Positions 43,168 to 57,000 of a stretch of DNA of 64,000 nucleotides are shown here, one piece after another. The notes under the pieces were generated by a model, which saw nothing but the letters and a program-made list of their open reading frames with translations, was not told the DNA's origin and made no database searches. Position 1 is the first letter of the stretch, and every line of letters begins with the position of its first letter. Origin of the DNA: Turnera subulata (taxonomy: Eukaryota; Streptophyta; Magnoliopsida; Malpighiales; Passifloraceae); assembly GCA_028386065.3 (NCBI GenBank), contig JAKUCV010007347.1, positions 96,787-160,786 on the forward strand. Direction: 5' to 3'. The translations under genes and the position numbers were made by a program.

Positions 43168-45118
43168 ATGACTGAGGTGGTGATGGGAACCATACTGATA
43201 TACCTCTCAGGCTGCATGTTCCTTGGCTTCCTTTGGGTTCTCGCCAAGTTCTTCAACAAAGTATGGTGGACTCCACTCCGCATACAGTCTGCTATGAAGC
43301 CTCAAGGAGTAAAAGGCCCTTCTTACAAATTTTTACATGGGAATGCCAAAGAGATTATCAAATTGAAAAAGGAGGCTATGAAAAGGTCCATGGAATTATG
43401 CCATCAATCATTCCCTATTGTCCAGCCACATATTCATCTGTGGAAGATGATATACGGTATCAACTCTTGCAAAATAAACAGTTTCATTATTCTAGTTTGA
43501 AATACTTACTTTATTTGGTCAATGTAGGGAAGAATCTCCTTGTATGGAAAGGGAGTACACCTCAGTTGGTAGTCACTGAACCTGAGCTGATTAAAGAGAT
43601 ACTGAACACTAAAGATGGAACATACCTTAAACCTGAGAGTCTACCTTATCTCAAGAAGCTCTTTGGTGATGGACTTGTCGTAACCAGAGGGGAAAAATGG
43701 TTCAAGCTTCGTAAGTTGGCAAATCATGCTTTCCATGGAGAGAGTTTGAAGGTAATTAACTAATTTCCACCTAATTTGCTTGCTGTCTGTATATACAGTT
43801 CAGTGCTGTAGAAAAAATTCACCTAATAACTGAAAGTGGCTGCAATATTGATCACAGGGCCTGGTTCCTGAAATGATTGCAACTACGGAGATGATGATTG
43901 AGAGATGGAAGAAACACGTAGGAAATGAAATTGAGGTATCCAAAGAATTCAAGCTTCTGACATCAGAAGTGATTTCAAGAACAGCTTTTGGAAGCAGTTA
44001 CTTGGAAGGGCAGCGTGTATTTGATATGCTTACAAAGATGCTCCTCATTTTCTCCAGGAACATTAACAAGGCTAGAATTCCTGTAATTGGGTAAGCTTCT
44101 TTCCCTCTCTTTATTATCCAATCACTGAATGGACAAATTAATTGATTAAGGTATTGAAAACAAAAATACTTACCCTGCACCAACCATTTTCTCCTGTTGC
44201 AGTCAAATCCTGAAAACCAAAGACGATATCGAATCAGAAAAACTTGAACAAGGCATAAGAGAAAGCATCATAAAGATCATAAAGAAAAGAGAGGAGGCAG
44301 CAATGCAGGGCCAGATGGATGGGATAGGAAGTGACTTCCTTGGACAACTCGTTAAGGTTTATGGCGATCCCGACGAGAGGAACCGAATAACTGTAGATGA
44401 CTTGATCGACGAGTGCAAGAACTTTTACATTGCAGGGCAAGAGACAACCTTAAGCGCACTCACCTGGACAGTTTTCCTTCTCGCAGTCCACACAGATTGG
44501 CAAGAAAAAGTGAGAACAGAAGTTCTTGAATTGCTCGGCCAACAAAACCCAACCGCGGAAATGATCTCGAAACTGAAGACAGTAAGCAGCAAAACCCATG
44601 TCTTGTCTGATTATATTACCATTTCTAAGACATCAAAATCTGTTCTTTAAACTCTCCTCATTCCCATTTTTTTCTTCCCTTGCTAGATGAACATGGTTAT
44701 CAACGAATCTCTAAGGTTATATCCTCCAATAGTTAACATCGTACGGGAAGTCCAGAAGGGAGCAAAGCTAGCAAACATAACTCTACCAGATACAATGGAG
44801 GTTCACATTCTGCCACTAGCACTTCACTATGATCCTGTTATATGGGGCAGCGATGTCCATCTCTTCAAACCCGAGAGATTTGCAGAAGGGGTGGCTAAAG
44901 CTAGTAACAACAGCAGCACAGTATCATTTCTCCCGTTTGGTTTGGGACCCAGAAGTTGCGTGGGGGTGAACTTCGCCTATAATGAAATAAAGATTGCTCT
45001 CTCCATGATTTTGCAGCGATACAGGTTCACTCTTTCCCCGTCTTACGTGCACTCACCGGTTGTACTTCTTGGAATGTGCCCGCAATTTGGACTTCAAATA
45101 ACACTCCAGGCAGTGTAA
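43168..45118 (+). CDS. CYP749A: Cytochrome P450, CYP749A-like (gene 2, 5 exons, 518 aa)
   Basis: Exons 43168-43456, 43528-43751, 43858-44090, 44203-44581 and 44687-45118, all with GT-AG introns, encode 518 aa starting MTEVVMGTILIYLSG. A membrane anchor is followed by KVWWTPLRIQSAMKPQG. I-helix AGQETT, K-helix ESLR (residues 382-385), FKPERF, and haem loop FGLGPRSCVG with Cys near residue 466 are intact. It shares long stretches with gene 1 (for example LKKLFGDGLV, TSEVISRTAFGSSYLEGQR), so these two are the youngest duplicates in the cluster. A second in-frame ATG (codon 6) is possible. It is expected to be an ER-bound monooxygenase; the substrate is not inferable. Confidence 0.9.
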
Positions 45119-46282
45119 AATCAAGCCCGGCTAACACTGCATGTACCTTTAGATGTTGGGTTTTTCTTTGTCCATGGTGAGGTCTTATTTTCCATGGGAC
45201 AAATGGGTTTTTTTTTTCCCGAGGGAGATAAAGCTTTCCACTTTAGGTATGAGACAAACAAACGGGCTTTTCTCTATTTCTTTGTATTTTGGAGGGAGGT
45301 TTATGAGCCTTTAATGGTTGGGTTTAGTGGAATCTTGAATAAATTTAATAGCCGGGCTATATATCAAGGAAGGCCCAGTCCAACGCAGAATACTATTTTT
45401 TTTTTGGCCGAAGGAGAATAAAGTTTTTAGGATTTTGGGGCGTTGTAGAAACCAATTTACGCATAGCAGAAGGGATAATCAGGAGGGTCACGCATCTCAT
45501 TAGGTGTTGCTTTTGTAACCCTTGAGTTCCAGACAAAATTTGTAAAATAAAAATACATGTTGATCGGATGGAAGCTACATTTGATTATTGGAAATCAAAA
45601 TTAGAAAGAAAATAGAAGTCTAAAACATAATCAAATATAACATAAGTCAACTATTACACTATGGACCTAGGTTTTGGTCCAAGTAATAAGCGATTTTGTT
45701 TTGGTGAAGCAAAGTCTTAACCTGAAAATATGTAGAAATTTCACGTTGACTTACCACAACTACTAGCAATTAGGTGTAGAATCTAAATTGAATCAGGATT
45801 AGGTAGGGCGAGTTTCTATTCTAGAGGGTTTTTAAGGTCCACTCTTATTAAATAAATAATCAAAGGCAAGGGTGAAGGGTAGGGTGAGCTTTGCGCTACC
45901 ATGCCATACCCTGCCGGCCTATTATGTAAAGAAACAATAAAACCTGAATCCCCCTTGGCCTTTGTTTTTTGAAAAATTAATTCCGCCTTGTTACAACTTG
46001 CAATCTTGCATCAATAAAATATTAATAGAACAAGAAGTCATGGTATTAATTATTAAACAATTGATAATAAAGGAAGTTCTGAATTGATACGCAGAAATTA
46101 TGTCGTAGTTCCTCTTTTGTTTTTTTGCAGATAGGATCAATATTTCCAGTCTGGTTTGTGTGACTTCATACTAGCTAAAGATTCCTAGCTGGGACTCTAG
46201 TTATACTGCAGATGTTACATACCCTTTTGAAGTGAACCCAAGTATTCTGGGATAAAAGAAAGACAAGGGTGGTGGAATAGTG
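45119..46282. other. Intergenic, P450 genes 2-3
   Basis: 1.16 kb without a recognisable gene. The open frame at 45,194-45,421 has biased, unfamiliar composition and is not called. Confidence 0.6.
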
Positions 46283-48574
46283 ATGGGAACCCTGATAGTA
46301 TATTTCTGTGGCTCTCTGGGTTTATGCCTCTTTCTGATTCTGCTCAAGTTCCTTAGAGAAGTATGGTGGACTCCAATTTTCATGCAGTCTATGATGAGAA
46401 AACAAGGAATAAAAGGCCCATCTTACAGATTGATTCATGGAAACACAAAAGAGATAATAAGTATGAGGAAACAAAGCAGGACCAACCCCATGGAACTGTC
46501 ACACCATCATATACTTCCAAGAATCCAGCCTCAAATATATTCATGGACCAAGATTTATGGTAATGCTGATACTGTTCCATTTCTTTTATCTTTTGGAAAG
46601 TTCTCTTTTATATAAGTTAATTTTGTAGAGTTACAATTTGGAAATTCCTGCAGGGATGAACTTTCTGTCTTGGTATGGTACAAGAGCTCAATTGGTAGTC
46701 ACTGATATTGAGCTGATTAAAGAGATGCTGACCAATAAAGAAGAAATATATGGCAAAATAGGATTCCAGGGATACATAACAAAGCTACTTGGGGATGGAC
46801 TTGTCTTGTCCAGGGGTGAAAAATGGTTAAAGATACGTAAGCTGGCAAATCATGCGTTTCATAGTGAAAGCTTAAAGGTAAAGTGGTTGTTGATGTTATT
46901 GGACTTGCTTTGGAGGTGACTGTAAAGGATATCTTCCCCTTTTCTTTTGAAAGTAAAAGTAATGGATATCACTTTGACGGTGTTTTTAAAGGGTATTGAA
47001 AAATAGGATAGAAATGTTTTAAGAAACTATTCATCTGCCAAATAGATATATAAAGTTCTAGATTCCCTTGTAGGATATGGTTCCAGCGATGATCAAAAGT
47101 GCGGAGATGATGCTAGAAAGATGGAGATGCCTTGATGGAAAGGAAGTCGAGGTGTTTGAAGAATTCAAGGTTTTGACATCAGAAATAATTTCCAGGACAG
47201 CTTTTAGTAGCAGCTATTTAGAAGGGGAGAAAATATTTGACATGTTGATGGGGATGATTTCCATTATTGCAAGAAACCATTTCCAAGTTAGAATTCCAGG
47301 AATAGAGTGAGTTTTCTACCTCTAGCTACTTCCTATATATTATAGCCGTTCAGTAGAGCCACAAATTGGAATTGACACTTTAACAGAACACCCTCAATTT
47401 TTTTCTTTCCATTGTTCTGACTGGTATTAAAATCTATTCTATCAACTGACGAGATTGATAACAAACTGCACTTATTTTTGGAAGTCCTAATAAAGCAACT
47501 GAAGTGATGGTTATTAGACATTTTGTCAGCTAAATGGTTTGTAGACTGCAGAGCTAAAACCTATGAGTTGAATTGAACCCAAAGTCTTGATGTGAGATTT
47601 TCTCACATCAGCAAAAGAAATTTGCTTTTTCTATCCTAAAATGATTTCCACATTCTGCTTTTGCAGATACCTTTTCAGACCAAAAGATGACATTGAAGCA
47701 GATAAGCTCAACCAAGGGATACGAGACATCATCATAAACATGGTTAATAAACGGGAGAGGGAGGTGACAATTGGTAAACAGGATAGCTACGGAAGGGATT
47801 TTCTTGGATTACTTTTAAAGTCCATGCATAATCAAGATAAAACTGAGAAGATAACTGTAGATGACCTGATTGATGAATGCAAGAACTTTTATGTTGCTGG
47901 ACATGAAACAACCACAAGTTCTCTTTCCTGGACTATACTTCTTCTTGCAACTCACATGGATTGGCAAGAGAAAGCAAGAAAAGAGGTCTTTGAGATATTT
48001 GGTAAACAAAATCCGACAGCAGGTGGCCTTGCATGGCTGAAAACTGTAAGAAAAGCCTACACTATATTTTTTATGCCAAAATCTTTGTGAAATTTATATT
48101 GATGAGCTTTAGTCTGCTCTAATATCCTCTCCCTATCTCCTGTAGATGACCATGATCATCAATGAATCTCTGAGGCTGTATCCTCCAGTTTTTCATATAA
48201 CAAGGAAGGTCAAAAGAGATGTCAGACTGGGGAACCTAGTTATTCCACAAAATATGGAAGTCTATGTTCCAAGCCTAGCTGTTCACCATGACCAAAAAAT
48301 ATGGGGAGCAGATGCTCACCTCTTTAAACCAGAAAGATTCGCAGAGGGGCTAGCTAAGGTCACAAACAACAATGCCTCAGCTTTTCTTCCATTTGGTTTG
48401 GGGCCCCGAAACTGTGTTGGCCTCAACTTTGCAATGACAGAGGAAAAGATTGCACTCTCCATGATTCTGCAGCGATACAGGTTTACCCTGTCACCTACTT
48501 ATGTCCACTCACCAGTTGATGTTCTCACGCTCCACCCTCAACATGGACTGCAGATAATTCTCGAGGCACTGTGA
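46283..48574 (+). CDS. CYP749A: Cytochrome P450, CYP749A-like (gene 3, 5 exons, 513 aa)
   Basis: Exons 46283-46559, 46654-46877, 47074-47306, 47667-48045 and 48146-48574 give 513 aa. The start ATG at 46,283 (MGTLIVYFCGSLGLC) follows an in-frame GTG. N-terminal anchor LCLFLILLKFL, then EVWWTPIFMQS. I-helix AGHETTTSSL, K-helix ESLR (residues 378-381), FKPERF, haem loop FGLGPRNCVG with Cys near residue 461. All introns are GT-AG, with phases 1, 0, 2, 0. Its longer introns 2 and 3 (196 and 360 bp) distinguish it from genes 1 and 2. No disabling change is seen. Confidence 0.9.
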
Positions 48575-49966
48575 ACAAACCCCTCACTTATGTCTGTTTA
48601 TGTATATGTATTGGTTATAAACATTGAACAAGAAGTCACTGATGCTTTGGATGTCTTTGCTAAGGAATTTGCAGCACATTTATGTAATCTCATCATCGTA
48701 TAAATTATACTGCGTTATTTATCAGTTGATGTGTTATGTTTTCCACTTTTTAGTCATTCAAATCTTGAAAATGGAGTTTTCTTTCACAGCATTCAAGGAT
48801 AAAATTTTCAGCTTCTGAAATTGGATATCAGGGTGAGCTAAATTAACACTCAAAAGGATAACATATGTAGCATCACACTGCATTCTCTTTTAACTCTTGA
48901 CTGGTAATAGTAAAAGAAGAGTAGGCACTGCCAAGAGAGGGTATCTTTATCTTTAAGTTCAGACTAAACTAAAAGGGTTTTGATTTGGCAGGTTAAAGAG
49001 ACTAATCAAACCAAGATTTTTTATCCCAGCCTGAGCTGGCTCGATGGGGATTGATAGGCCGATTCTCTATTTTTGCTCCTGCCTTTGACATCATATTTTA
49101 GGAAAAGCAATTTCAATGCTATACTTTTTGATAAGAAAAGAAATACTAAACTAGATAGGGAGGGGCCTGGATATGGTGATATTCTCCATAATTTTTTGTT
49201 GTCTTTAATGGACCCACGGCAAACCAGAACCGCAACTGAGTGGAGGAGAGGGACAACAATAAGGACAGCTGACTAAGAAATGTTGTGTCATTGCAAAAGC
49301 CTCATTTTTCATAACGGTGCCCTGATCTTTTTCAAGACAAAGAAAGGTCAGGATTGAATTGTTTTGGCTGATGTAGATCGTAAACTGAAACTTCATTAAT
49401 TGTAGCAATCGAGAAAGGAAGTAGTCAAGAATGAAAAAGTTAATGCGGTTGAAAAAGAAAGCATAAAAAATCTATCACAAAGTTTAAGTTAATTGAGGAC
49501 GCAAAGGACTTGTCACTTTTGTCAAACCATGTTGGCTATTTTAGGTGTTGGGGGGCACAATATAGCTTTGAACTTCTTCACTTACAGGAAGTTCTAGTTG
49601 CTTGACAGATCACTAGCTCTACTCATCAAACATTGATTGCTTTGTCATATTTCCAAGCTGTATAGAGTGACGTTTAACCATGTGACAGCTTTTAAGAATA
49701 TTGGAAACAGTTGAGCCCGAAGCTGACTAGTTAGGACTTAGGACAACACAACTCTTTCTCCCAAACTATCTTGCAAAGCTAACAAAAACCACACAGGCAT
49801 GTGATGGAAAGTGCTTGCTGTTCCCTTTACGCTCAAAGGAAAGATACTATTATTAAGTTGCATCAGTTCTTCCTCTGATAAATTTAGCATATCTAGGCAC
49901 ACGTTTGTTTGTATGTTCTTTTATTATTACAAGTCCAGGATTAAATCAGGCTAGTTTATAGAGAGC
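48575..49966. other. Intergenic, P450 genes 3-4
   Basis: 1.39 kb. No gene or transposon is recognised. The open frame 49,073-49,276 lacks supporting features. Confidence 0.6.
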
Positions 49967-51990
49967 ATGATCATAAATTATCTTTCAATTTGCTTGTTCC
50001 TGTATATTATTTACAATCTTTTCAAGTTCTTAAACAAGGTATGGTGGACCCCGATTCGCCTACAATCTGCTATGAGGTCACAAGGAATAACAGGACCTCC
50101 TTACAGATTCCTGCATGGGAACACCAAAGAGATCACCAGCATGAGAAATGGAGCTATTAGCAAACCCATGGAAATATCTCATCAGATACTCCCCAGAATT
50201 CAGCCTCACGTCTACTCATGGACTAAGCTATATGGTAATCTTGAATTTGATTATAGTAGTCTTTATAGATTGAATGTTAAATACATTTTCTGCAATCGGT
50301 GCAGGGTTGAACTTCCTCAATTGGTATGGTTCTAAAGCTCAGTTGGTGGTCTCAGAGCCTGAACTGGTGAAAGAGGTAATGAACAATAAAGATGGAGCCA
50401 TACTTAAAGCAATGATTCAAGATTATGCAGATAAGTTGTTAGGTAATGGACTCTTCGCATCTCAAGGTGAAAAATGGATGAAGATGCGTAAACTAGCCAA
50501 TCATACTTTCCATGCCGACAGCTTGAAAGTACTAAACTCTTCCTTTTATCTTTTATTTTGAGATTAAATCTTTTGCTAAGTTAACTGCTACATATATGTC
50601 GAAATTGGCATAACTTGCAGTTCTTTTGCAGGGTATGATTCCAGCAATGATAGTAAGTGTGGAGATAATGCTCGAAAGATGGAGGCAGGAGAAAGTCCAA
50701 GAGGTTGAAATGCACCAAGAATTCAAGATTTTGACTTCTGACGTAATTTCTAGAGTTGTTTTCGGATTCAGTCATTTGGAAGGGAAGAACATATTTGAAA
50801 TGGTGGCAAAGTTGAGTCTTATCGTTGCCAGAAACAATTTTAAAGTTGGCATTCCTGGAATTAAGTAAGCATACTTAACCCTGTTCTTCCTCTCTGCTAC
50901 TTTACATGTAAGAAGGCTAATAATAGCAGCAATGGTTTTGCGTATAATCTCTAATCTCAATTTCAAAATCATGATATGTTCTTGCAATTCTTCATTGAAC
51001 AAAGAGAGAATCCGTTAATCTTCTACTTAGTCGCTTCTTGTACATGTGTGTGGTACTAAATGTAACTATCATGGCCAGAAAATTTCTAAGAACAAGGGAT
51101 GATATTGAGTCAGACGAGCTTGAAAAAGGCATAAGAGAATCAATCATAAAGATAATGAAGAAAAGAGAGGAGGAGGTCATGCTGGGTAAACGGGATAGTT
51201 ATGGGAGTGATTATCTTGGATTGCTGCTGAAGGTTCACCATGACAATGACAATAGCAAGAGCATATCAGTAGATGATGTGATTGATGAATGCAAGTCTTT
51301 TTATGTTGCGGGATATGAAACAACCTCAAGTGCAATCACCTGGACCATTTTTCTTCTAGCTATCCACACAGAATGGCAAGAAAGAGCAAGGGAGGAAGTG
51401 TTTGAATTATTTGGACACCAAAATCCAACGACTGATGGTGGTGGAAGATTGAAAACTGTAAGCAATTATAGACCAGGGTCCTATAAATGTTACTTCTGTT
51501 CAGTTTAGCATCTAACTAATTACTAACCTCTCTGCCTTCATTTTTTTCAATCATTTCACAGATAGGAATGATTGTCAATGAATCTTTGAGGCTATATCCA
51601 CCTGTTTTTAATCTTACAAGGGAAGTACAAAGGGAAGTTCGGCTAGGAAAGCTGGTTATTCCAGAAAAGATGGCAGTTTGTCTTCCAGTTCTTGCTCTTC
51701 ACCATGACCCGCAAATCTGGGGAGAGGATGTTCATATCTTCAAACCAGAAAGATTTGCTGATGGAGTGGCAAAAGCGACCAAGAGCTGCGGTGCTGCATT
51801 TATGCCGTTTGGTATGGGACCGCGAACTTGTGTAGGCTTGAACTTTGCCTTTGCAGAGATAAAGATTGCGCTCTCCATGATTCTGCAGCGCTACAGCTTT
51901 ACTCTGTCGCCTACTTACGTCCATTCACCGGTCCACATTCTCACAATATGCCCACAGTACGGTCTTCAGATCATTCTACAGCCACTTTGA
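49967..51990 (+). CDS. CYP749A: Cytochrome P450, CYP749A-like (gene 4, 5 exons, 510 aa)
   Basis: Exons 49967-50234, 50305-50528, 50632-50864, 51079-51457 and 51562-51990 encode 510 aa starting MIINYLSICLFLYII. The anchor is short and hydrophobic, then KVWWTPIRLQSAMRSQG. I-helix AGYETTSSAI, K-helix ESLR (residues 375-378), FKPERF, haem loop FGMGPRTCVG with Cys near residue 458. Exon 5 begins with Ile where the other four have Met. Downstream, the MITE starts about 330 bp after the stop, and the LINE follows. It appears intact. Confidence 0.9.
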
Positions 51991-52309
51991 ACTGCTAGGA
52001 CTATATAATGTCCAGCACTTTTTTTCAGACAAGAATGGAGTTTGGCTTCTTGGGTTTTTGTAACTCTAGTAGTGATTCAGATGTGCATTTTCGCACGAGA
52101 ATGTCCTGTCTGCAAAGATATTGGTAAATAATGATCCTACAGATGATTCGAAGCAGGCAGCTATAGCAAACTGGTTAGACAATCCAGTTCTGAATACTGT
52201 GATGGGAGAATTTGACATTCTTAGTAGTAACGAAAAAAATCGAAAATTTTAGACTGGTCAGACTAATTTCATGTTCTGATTAGGACTCCATGTAACAAAA
52301 CTTTCAATG
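51991..52309. other. 3' flank of P450 gene 4
   Basis: Non-coding, presumably 3' UTR and spacer. No other feature is seen. Confidence 0.5.
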
Positions 52310-52319
52310 ACCATAATTT

Positions 52320-53061
52320 GGGTTAATGGTATAAATGGTACCCCGAGTTGTTTAAATTCGTCAATTGTGTACCCCGACTTTTTTTTTCGTCAATTATGTA
52401 CCCGTACTTTGTGAGTTTGCGTCAATTGTATACCTCGGGCAGCCCTTTGATGATGTGGCGTGCTGCCCATTAATGGTGGATAGCAATTTAGTCCCTGAGT
52501 TTTTAAATTAATCATATAAGTCCTTTATTAGTATATAATTTAGTCCATATATTTTTTTATTATTTAGAGTTAATCCTTACTATTATATGTAATTATTATT
52601 TACATAATATTTGATTCCTAAATTATTTTTAGTGTATAATAATATTTTTATTAAAGTAATAAGCATATAATTATTTTTTTACAATAAGTTTTGTAATGCA
52701 CAACTAGTTATATTTATAAATTAATGTGTACATCTTACCTAGTCATAAGAATCATTCAATTAAATTAACTAATTGTAATAATTTATCAAATAAATTTTAA
52801 TTGAATGATTCAATATATAAAAGACATGTTTTACTTTATTTATTCTAACAATATAAGAATTTAAATTCAGAAAATAATATAAAAGGAGACCCACTTACCA
52901 TGTATCATAATAATATGACTTTTGAAGAATGAATTCATGGCCAACAATTAGGAGCACTTACAAAGTTAAGAAATATTTTAAGCAAAAAAAAAAAAAAAAT
53001 GTCAACTATTAATTTGTACATGAAAATTATTAAATTTGATGTAACTAACTATATATAATAA

Positions 53062-53118
<57 letters not shown>

Positions 53119-53544
53119 GGAGACCATTTTATAAGAGTATTGAATTTTTTAATTTCTTTTGTGATTAATTATAATTTAGTAATATAATTAATTTAATTAT
53201 ATGTAAAAAATACAATATTAAATATTTCACAAGTAATAATTATATATAACACTAAAAATTTACATTATAGTATTATCGTTCTAAAGAAGGATTTGAATGA
53301 GTATAAATAAAGTTTTAGGACTTAATTGTATAAATTCTAGTGGACCTACATGATTAAATTCGAATTCTAATGAGCAAACTAACACAACTTATTTGCGGGC
53401 AGCATGCCACATCATCAAAATGCTGCCCGGGGTACACAATTGACCAAATTTTAAAAGTACAGGTATATAATTGACGGAAAAAAAAGTAGGGGTATACAAT
53501 TGACGAATTTAAACAACTCGGGGTACCATTTATACCATTAACCC
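52320..53544. mobile_element. Mutator-like MITE (1,225 bp) with about 100-bp inverted ends and 10-bp target duplication
   Basis: Terminal inverted repeats begin GGGTTAATGGTATAAATGG and close CCATTTATACCATTAACCC, extending about 100 bp with the inner phrase GTCAATTGTGTACCCC. A second inverted block (GATGATGTGGCGTGCTGCCC near 52,450; matching complement near 53,400) deepens the hairpin. ACCATAATTT occurs exactly on both sides (52,310-52,319 and 53,545-53,554). The long inverted ends and 10-bp duplication fit Mutator-like elements. It has no transposase and an AT-rich interior. Confidence 0.85.
53062..53118. repeat. (ATT)n microsatellite, about 19 units
   Basis: An uninterrupted ATT run inside the MITE, expected to be length-polymorphic. 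Confidence 0.95.
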
Positions 53545-53554
53545 ACCATAATTT

Positions 53555-54096
53555 CCCAACGGTCTTCGTGCAATATTGTACCTATGACATGGACCTCATA
53601 CCACCGGAAAATAAAGACTTTGGACACCTAACAATAAGGTAAAGCTAAAACGTCAAATATGTCTCCTCATATGTATGAATCCAACATTCACAATTAATGT
53701 CACTGGGAAACCGTCTTTTCCTATTGCCAGCAGAATCAAACCTTAAGTTAACGTGTCTAGTAGATGCACCTATTCAATACACGAATAAGCTTAGAGTAGA
53801 CTACTTAGGCTTTCTGGCCTCTCATATCTTTTTTTCCTTCGATATCGTTGGTTGTTTTATCATAAAAAACAACCATTAATTTTTGACGCATCCACTATTT
53901 CTAACGCATTAATTTTTTTTTATTTGAATTTCCTGTATTTTTTATTTATTATTTAGTTAATTTACTTTTATTTGAAATGAAAACTACGGAAGCAAATAAA
54001 AAAAATACTAAGTAAAAGGAAGAAGGAGAAAAGAGAAAATTGTATCAAAGTTCCCTATGCCAACGGTCGTTTCTTTAGGATGCCAATAGAATACCG
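53555..54096. other. Spacer between MITE and LINE
   Basis: AT-rich, no gene recognised. The open frame 53,697-53,879 is not supported by any feature. Confidence 0.5.
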
Positions 54097-57000
54097 TTTT
54101 TTTTTTGGTAGAGGAATGGCCAGAAGGCCTTACAAGAAAATAACTAAACTAGAGACTCTCTAATAAGTCTATCTTGGGCAGAGCCCATAGCATCAAGTCA
54201 TAAAATGTCCTTAATACAAGGAGGGGGATTATGAAATTAATTTGACATTCTCAAAATCTAAACTGTAACCGAAATTAGCCAATCTATCAGCACACCTATT
54301 GGCATCCCGGTAGATATGGTTAATTTGAATCGTCCAAGACTTGTTGAGGAAAGACAGGATTCTGCTCACAAGGGAGAAGTTCCTATCCCTCGGGGGTTCT
54401 GAATCTAAAAGTAGTTTATGTACCGGCTGGGAGTCAACTTCCAACTGCAAATTAGATGCACCCATCTCCCAAGCTAGTTCCAATCCTAAGAAGACTGCCC
54501 ATAATTCAACTTGTATAGCAGAGCATACACCCACATGGGCAGCAAACCCATTGAGGAATCTGCCACAATCATCCCGAATTAATCCCCCGGCACCAGCTAA
54601 CCCAGGGTTGCCCTTTGATGCCCCATCAGTATTCAATTTCCAAAATCCAATCGAAGGAGGTTTCCAGTAAATTGGGACTGGGATCTTAGCTCCTGATCCT
54701 TTGAGCACTTCTTCCAGACGGAATGCATCCTTAACTTCTTCAGCATATGCTCGGATGGAGTTAGTAGACAGGGATAAGCTAGTATCTTGTTTCACCCATC
54801 TATCATTTCTGGCTTTCCACAACAACCAGCAAGATAAGCCAAAAAATAACTTCCATTCCTCATTGTTTCTCACTGACAGATTATCCCACAACCAATGAGA
54901 CAAATCACAATTATAAAAGCTCTGACTAGATTCAGCAGTAAGAAGAGAATTCCATATGGCTTGGGCTTTACAGCAGTCCCTAAGGACATGCAAAGTAGTT
55001 TCAACTTGTCCACACACCTCACAGCTAGGATTAGAGGCAATATGTCTTCTATAGCGTGCATCATTTGTTAGCAATTTATTATGAGCAACCAACTAGAGAA
55101 ATGCTCTAATCCTATGAGGCCCTTTCCAATGCCATACTTTTTGCCAAATATCATTACCCAGGTTCAAATGCATATTTTCAATTCCATGATAAGCAGAAGC
55201 AACCGAGAACGTACCTGAAGAAGTGACTTTCCAGATCATCTTGTCAAGGCCAGCATCACGGTGAGGGGGAACAATTGCTCTCAGTTTCAGTAAAATTGGA
55301 GGGGGGAGAAGCTTTTTCAAAGAAGACCAGTCCCAGTCCCCATTGTCCTGCACATATTCATACACTCTTTTGTTGAGTTGTGAACTGTCCAGCTCCACTA
55401 GAGAATGGTTTAGTAGGGAACCTTCATCTTCCAGCCAATAGTCAATCCAGAATTTCACCGAGTATCCATTCCCAATAATCCATTGAATACCTTCAAGAAC
55501 ATTGCCCCAAGTTTTCTCCATACCTCTCCAGACATGTGATTTCCTCCCGTTTGGCTTAATAACCCAGTCATCGTTCCTTTTCCATACATATTTAGCAATG
55601 AAGATCCTCGCCCATAGAGAGTTGGGGTTGTTGATCACACCCCAAGAAAGCTTCATCAGAAAGGCAGCATTAAGAGGCTCTAACTTACGGATGCCCAAAC
55701 CACCCATATTAGTAGGAGCACACAGAGAGTCCCAATTCACCAAATGTATTTTGTGTTTATCCACACAATCACCCCAAATGAAATTCCTACAACATCTTTC
55801 CACCGCATCGCACACATTACTAGGTAGCTTGGTGGATTGCATAGAGTAGATTGGGATTGCCGTAAGCACAGACTTACACAGTGTAATTCGCCCAGCAAGA
55901 GATAGATTACTAGCCTTCCATGAAGCTAGTTTCTTTTGCACTTTGTCCACAATATCCCAGTATGTATTTTTGGTCACTCTACCATGAATTAGAGGAACCC
56001 CCAAATACTTCTCGAGATCCCTGGCCATGGAAAAGCCACTGTGTTCAGACAACTTCTTTTTCACTGTTTCTTTTACACCTTTGGAGAAGAAGATTTTTGT
56101 CTTTGCCAAACTCACTTTCTGCCCAGAAGCTTCACAAAATGAGTGTAAGCAGCTCTTCATTACCAGTACTTGGTCTTCAGAAGCCTCCCCAAATAAAATA
56201 AGGTCATCGGCAAACATGAGATGGGACAATGATGGACCCTCTCTTCCAAACCTCAACGACTTCCAATTACTTCTTCTTACTTCTTGGCTGATAAGATGTG
56301 CTAATCTCTCAAGACAAATAACAAAGAGATACGGGGACAAAGGATCACCTTGTCTCACCCCTCTAGTTGGCGAGAAAGGTTTAATTTTAGCTCCATTCCA
56401 TAAGACTTGCATGCTAGGGGAAGTAACACATTGCATGATGGCTGCCTTTAATGCATTAGGAAAACCCACCAGTGAGATCGATTCTCCCAAGAATTGCCAA
56501 CTAATCCTGTCATATGCCTTCTCCAAGTCCACTTTAATAGCCATATACTGCCTTCCTTTTCCCTTTCCCTACATTGAGTGAATAGCTTCCTGGGCTATCA
56601 CAATATTGTCAGTGATGTGACGCCCAGGAACAAAAGTACTTTGATGTTCTCCTATCAGCTTTGGTAAGTATGGCTTAATCCTATTAACCAAGACCTTTGC
56701 AATGACTTTATAGGTCACATTACAGAGGCCAATAGGTCGAAATAAGGACATATTATACTTTCCACTTTTGGGATCAGTACAAGGAAGGTAGGATTATGCC
56801 CTCTCAAGGATTCCTTGCCATCTATCACATCTCTGACAAACTTCATTATATTCGGAGCAACAAGGTTCCATTGATTTTGGAAGAAGACCGCTTGAAAACC
56901 ATCAGGTCCAGGAGATTTTAAGGGGCCAATATCAAACACTGCACTTCTAATCTCATCAATTCCAATCATCTTGCCTAGTTCTGAAATATCCGATGTTGAT

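Noticed and set aside
45194..45421. 75-codon plus-strand ORF after P450 gene 2
   Set aside because: Poly-Phe and repetitive composition from T-rich DNA, with no similarity to known features.
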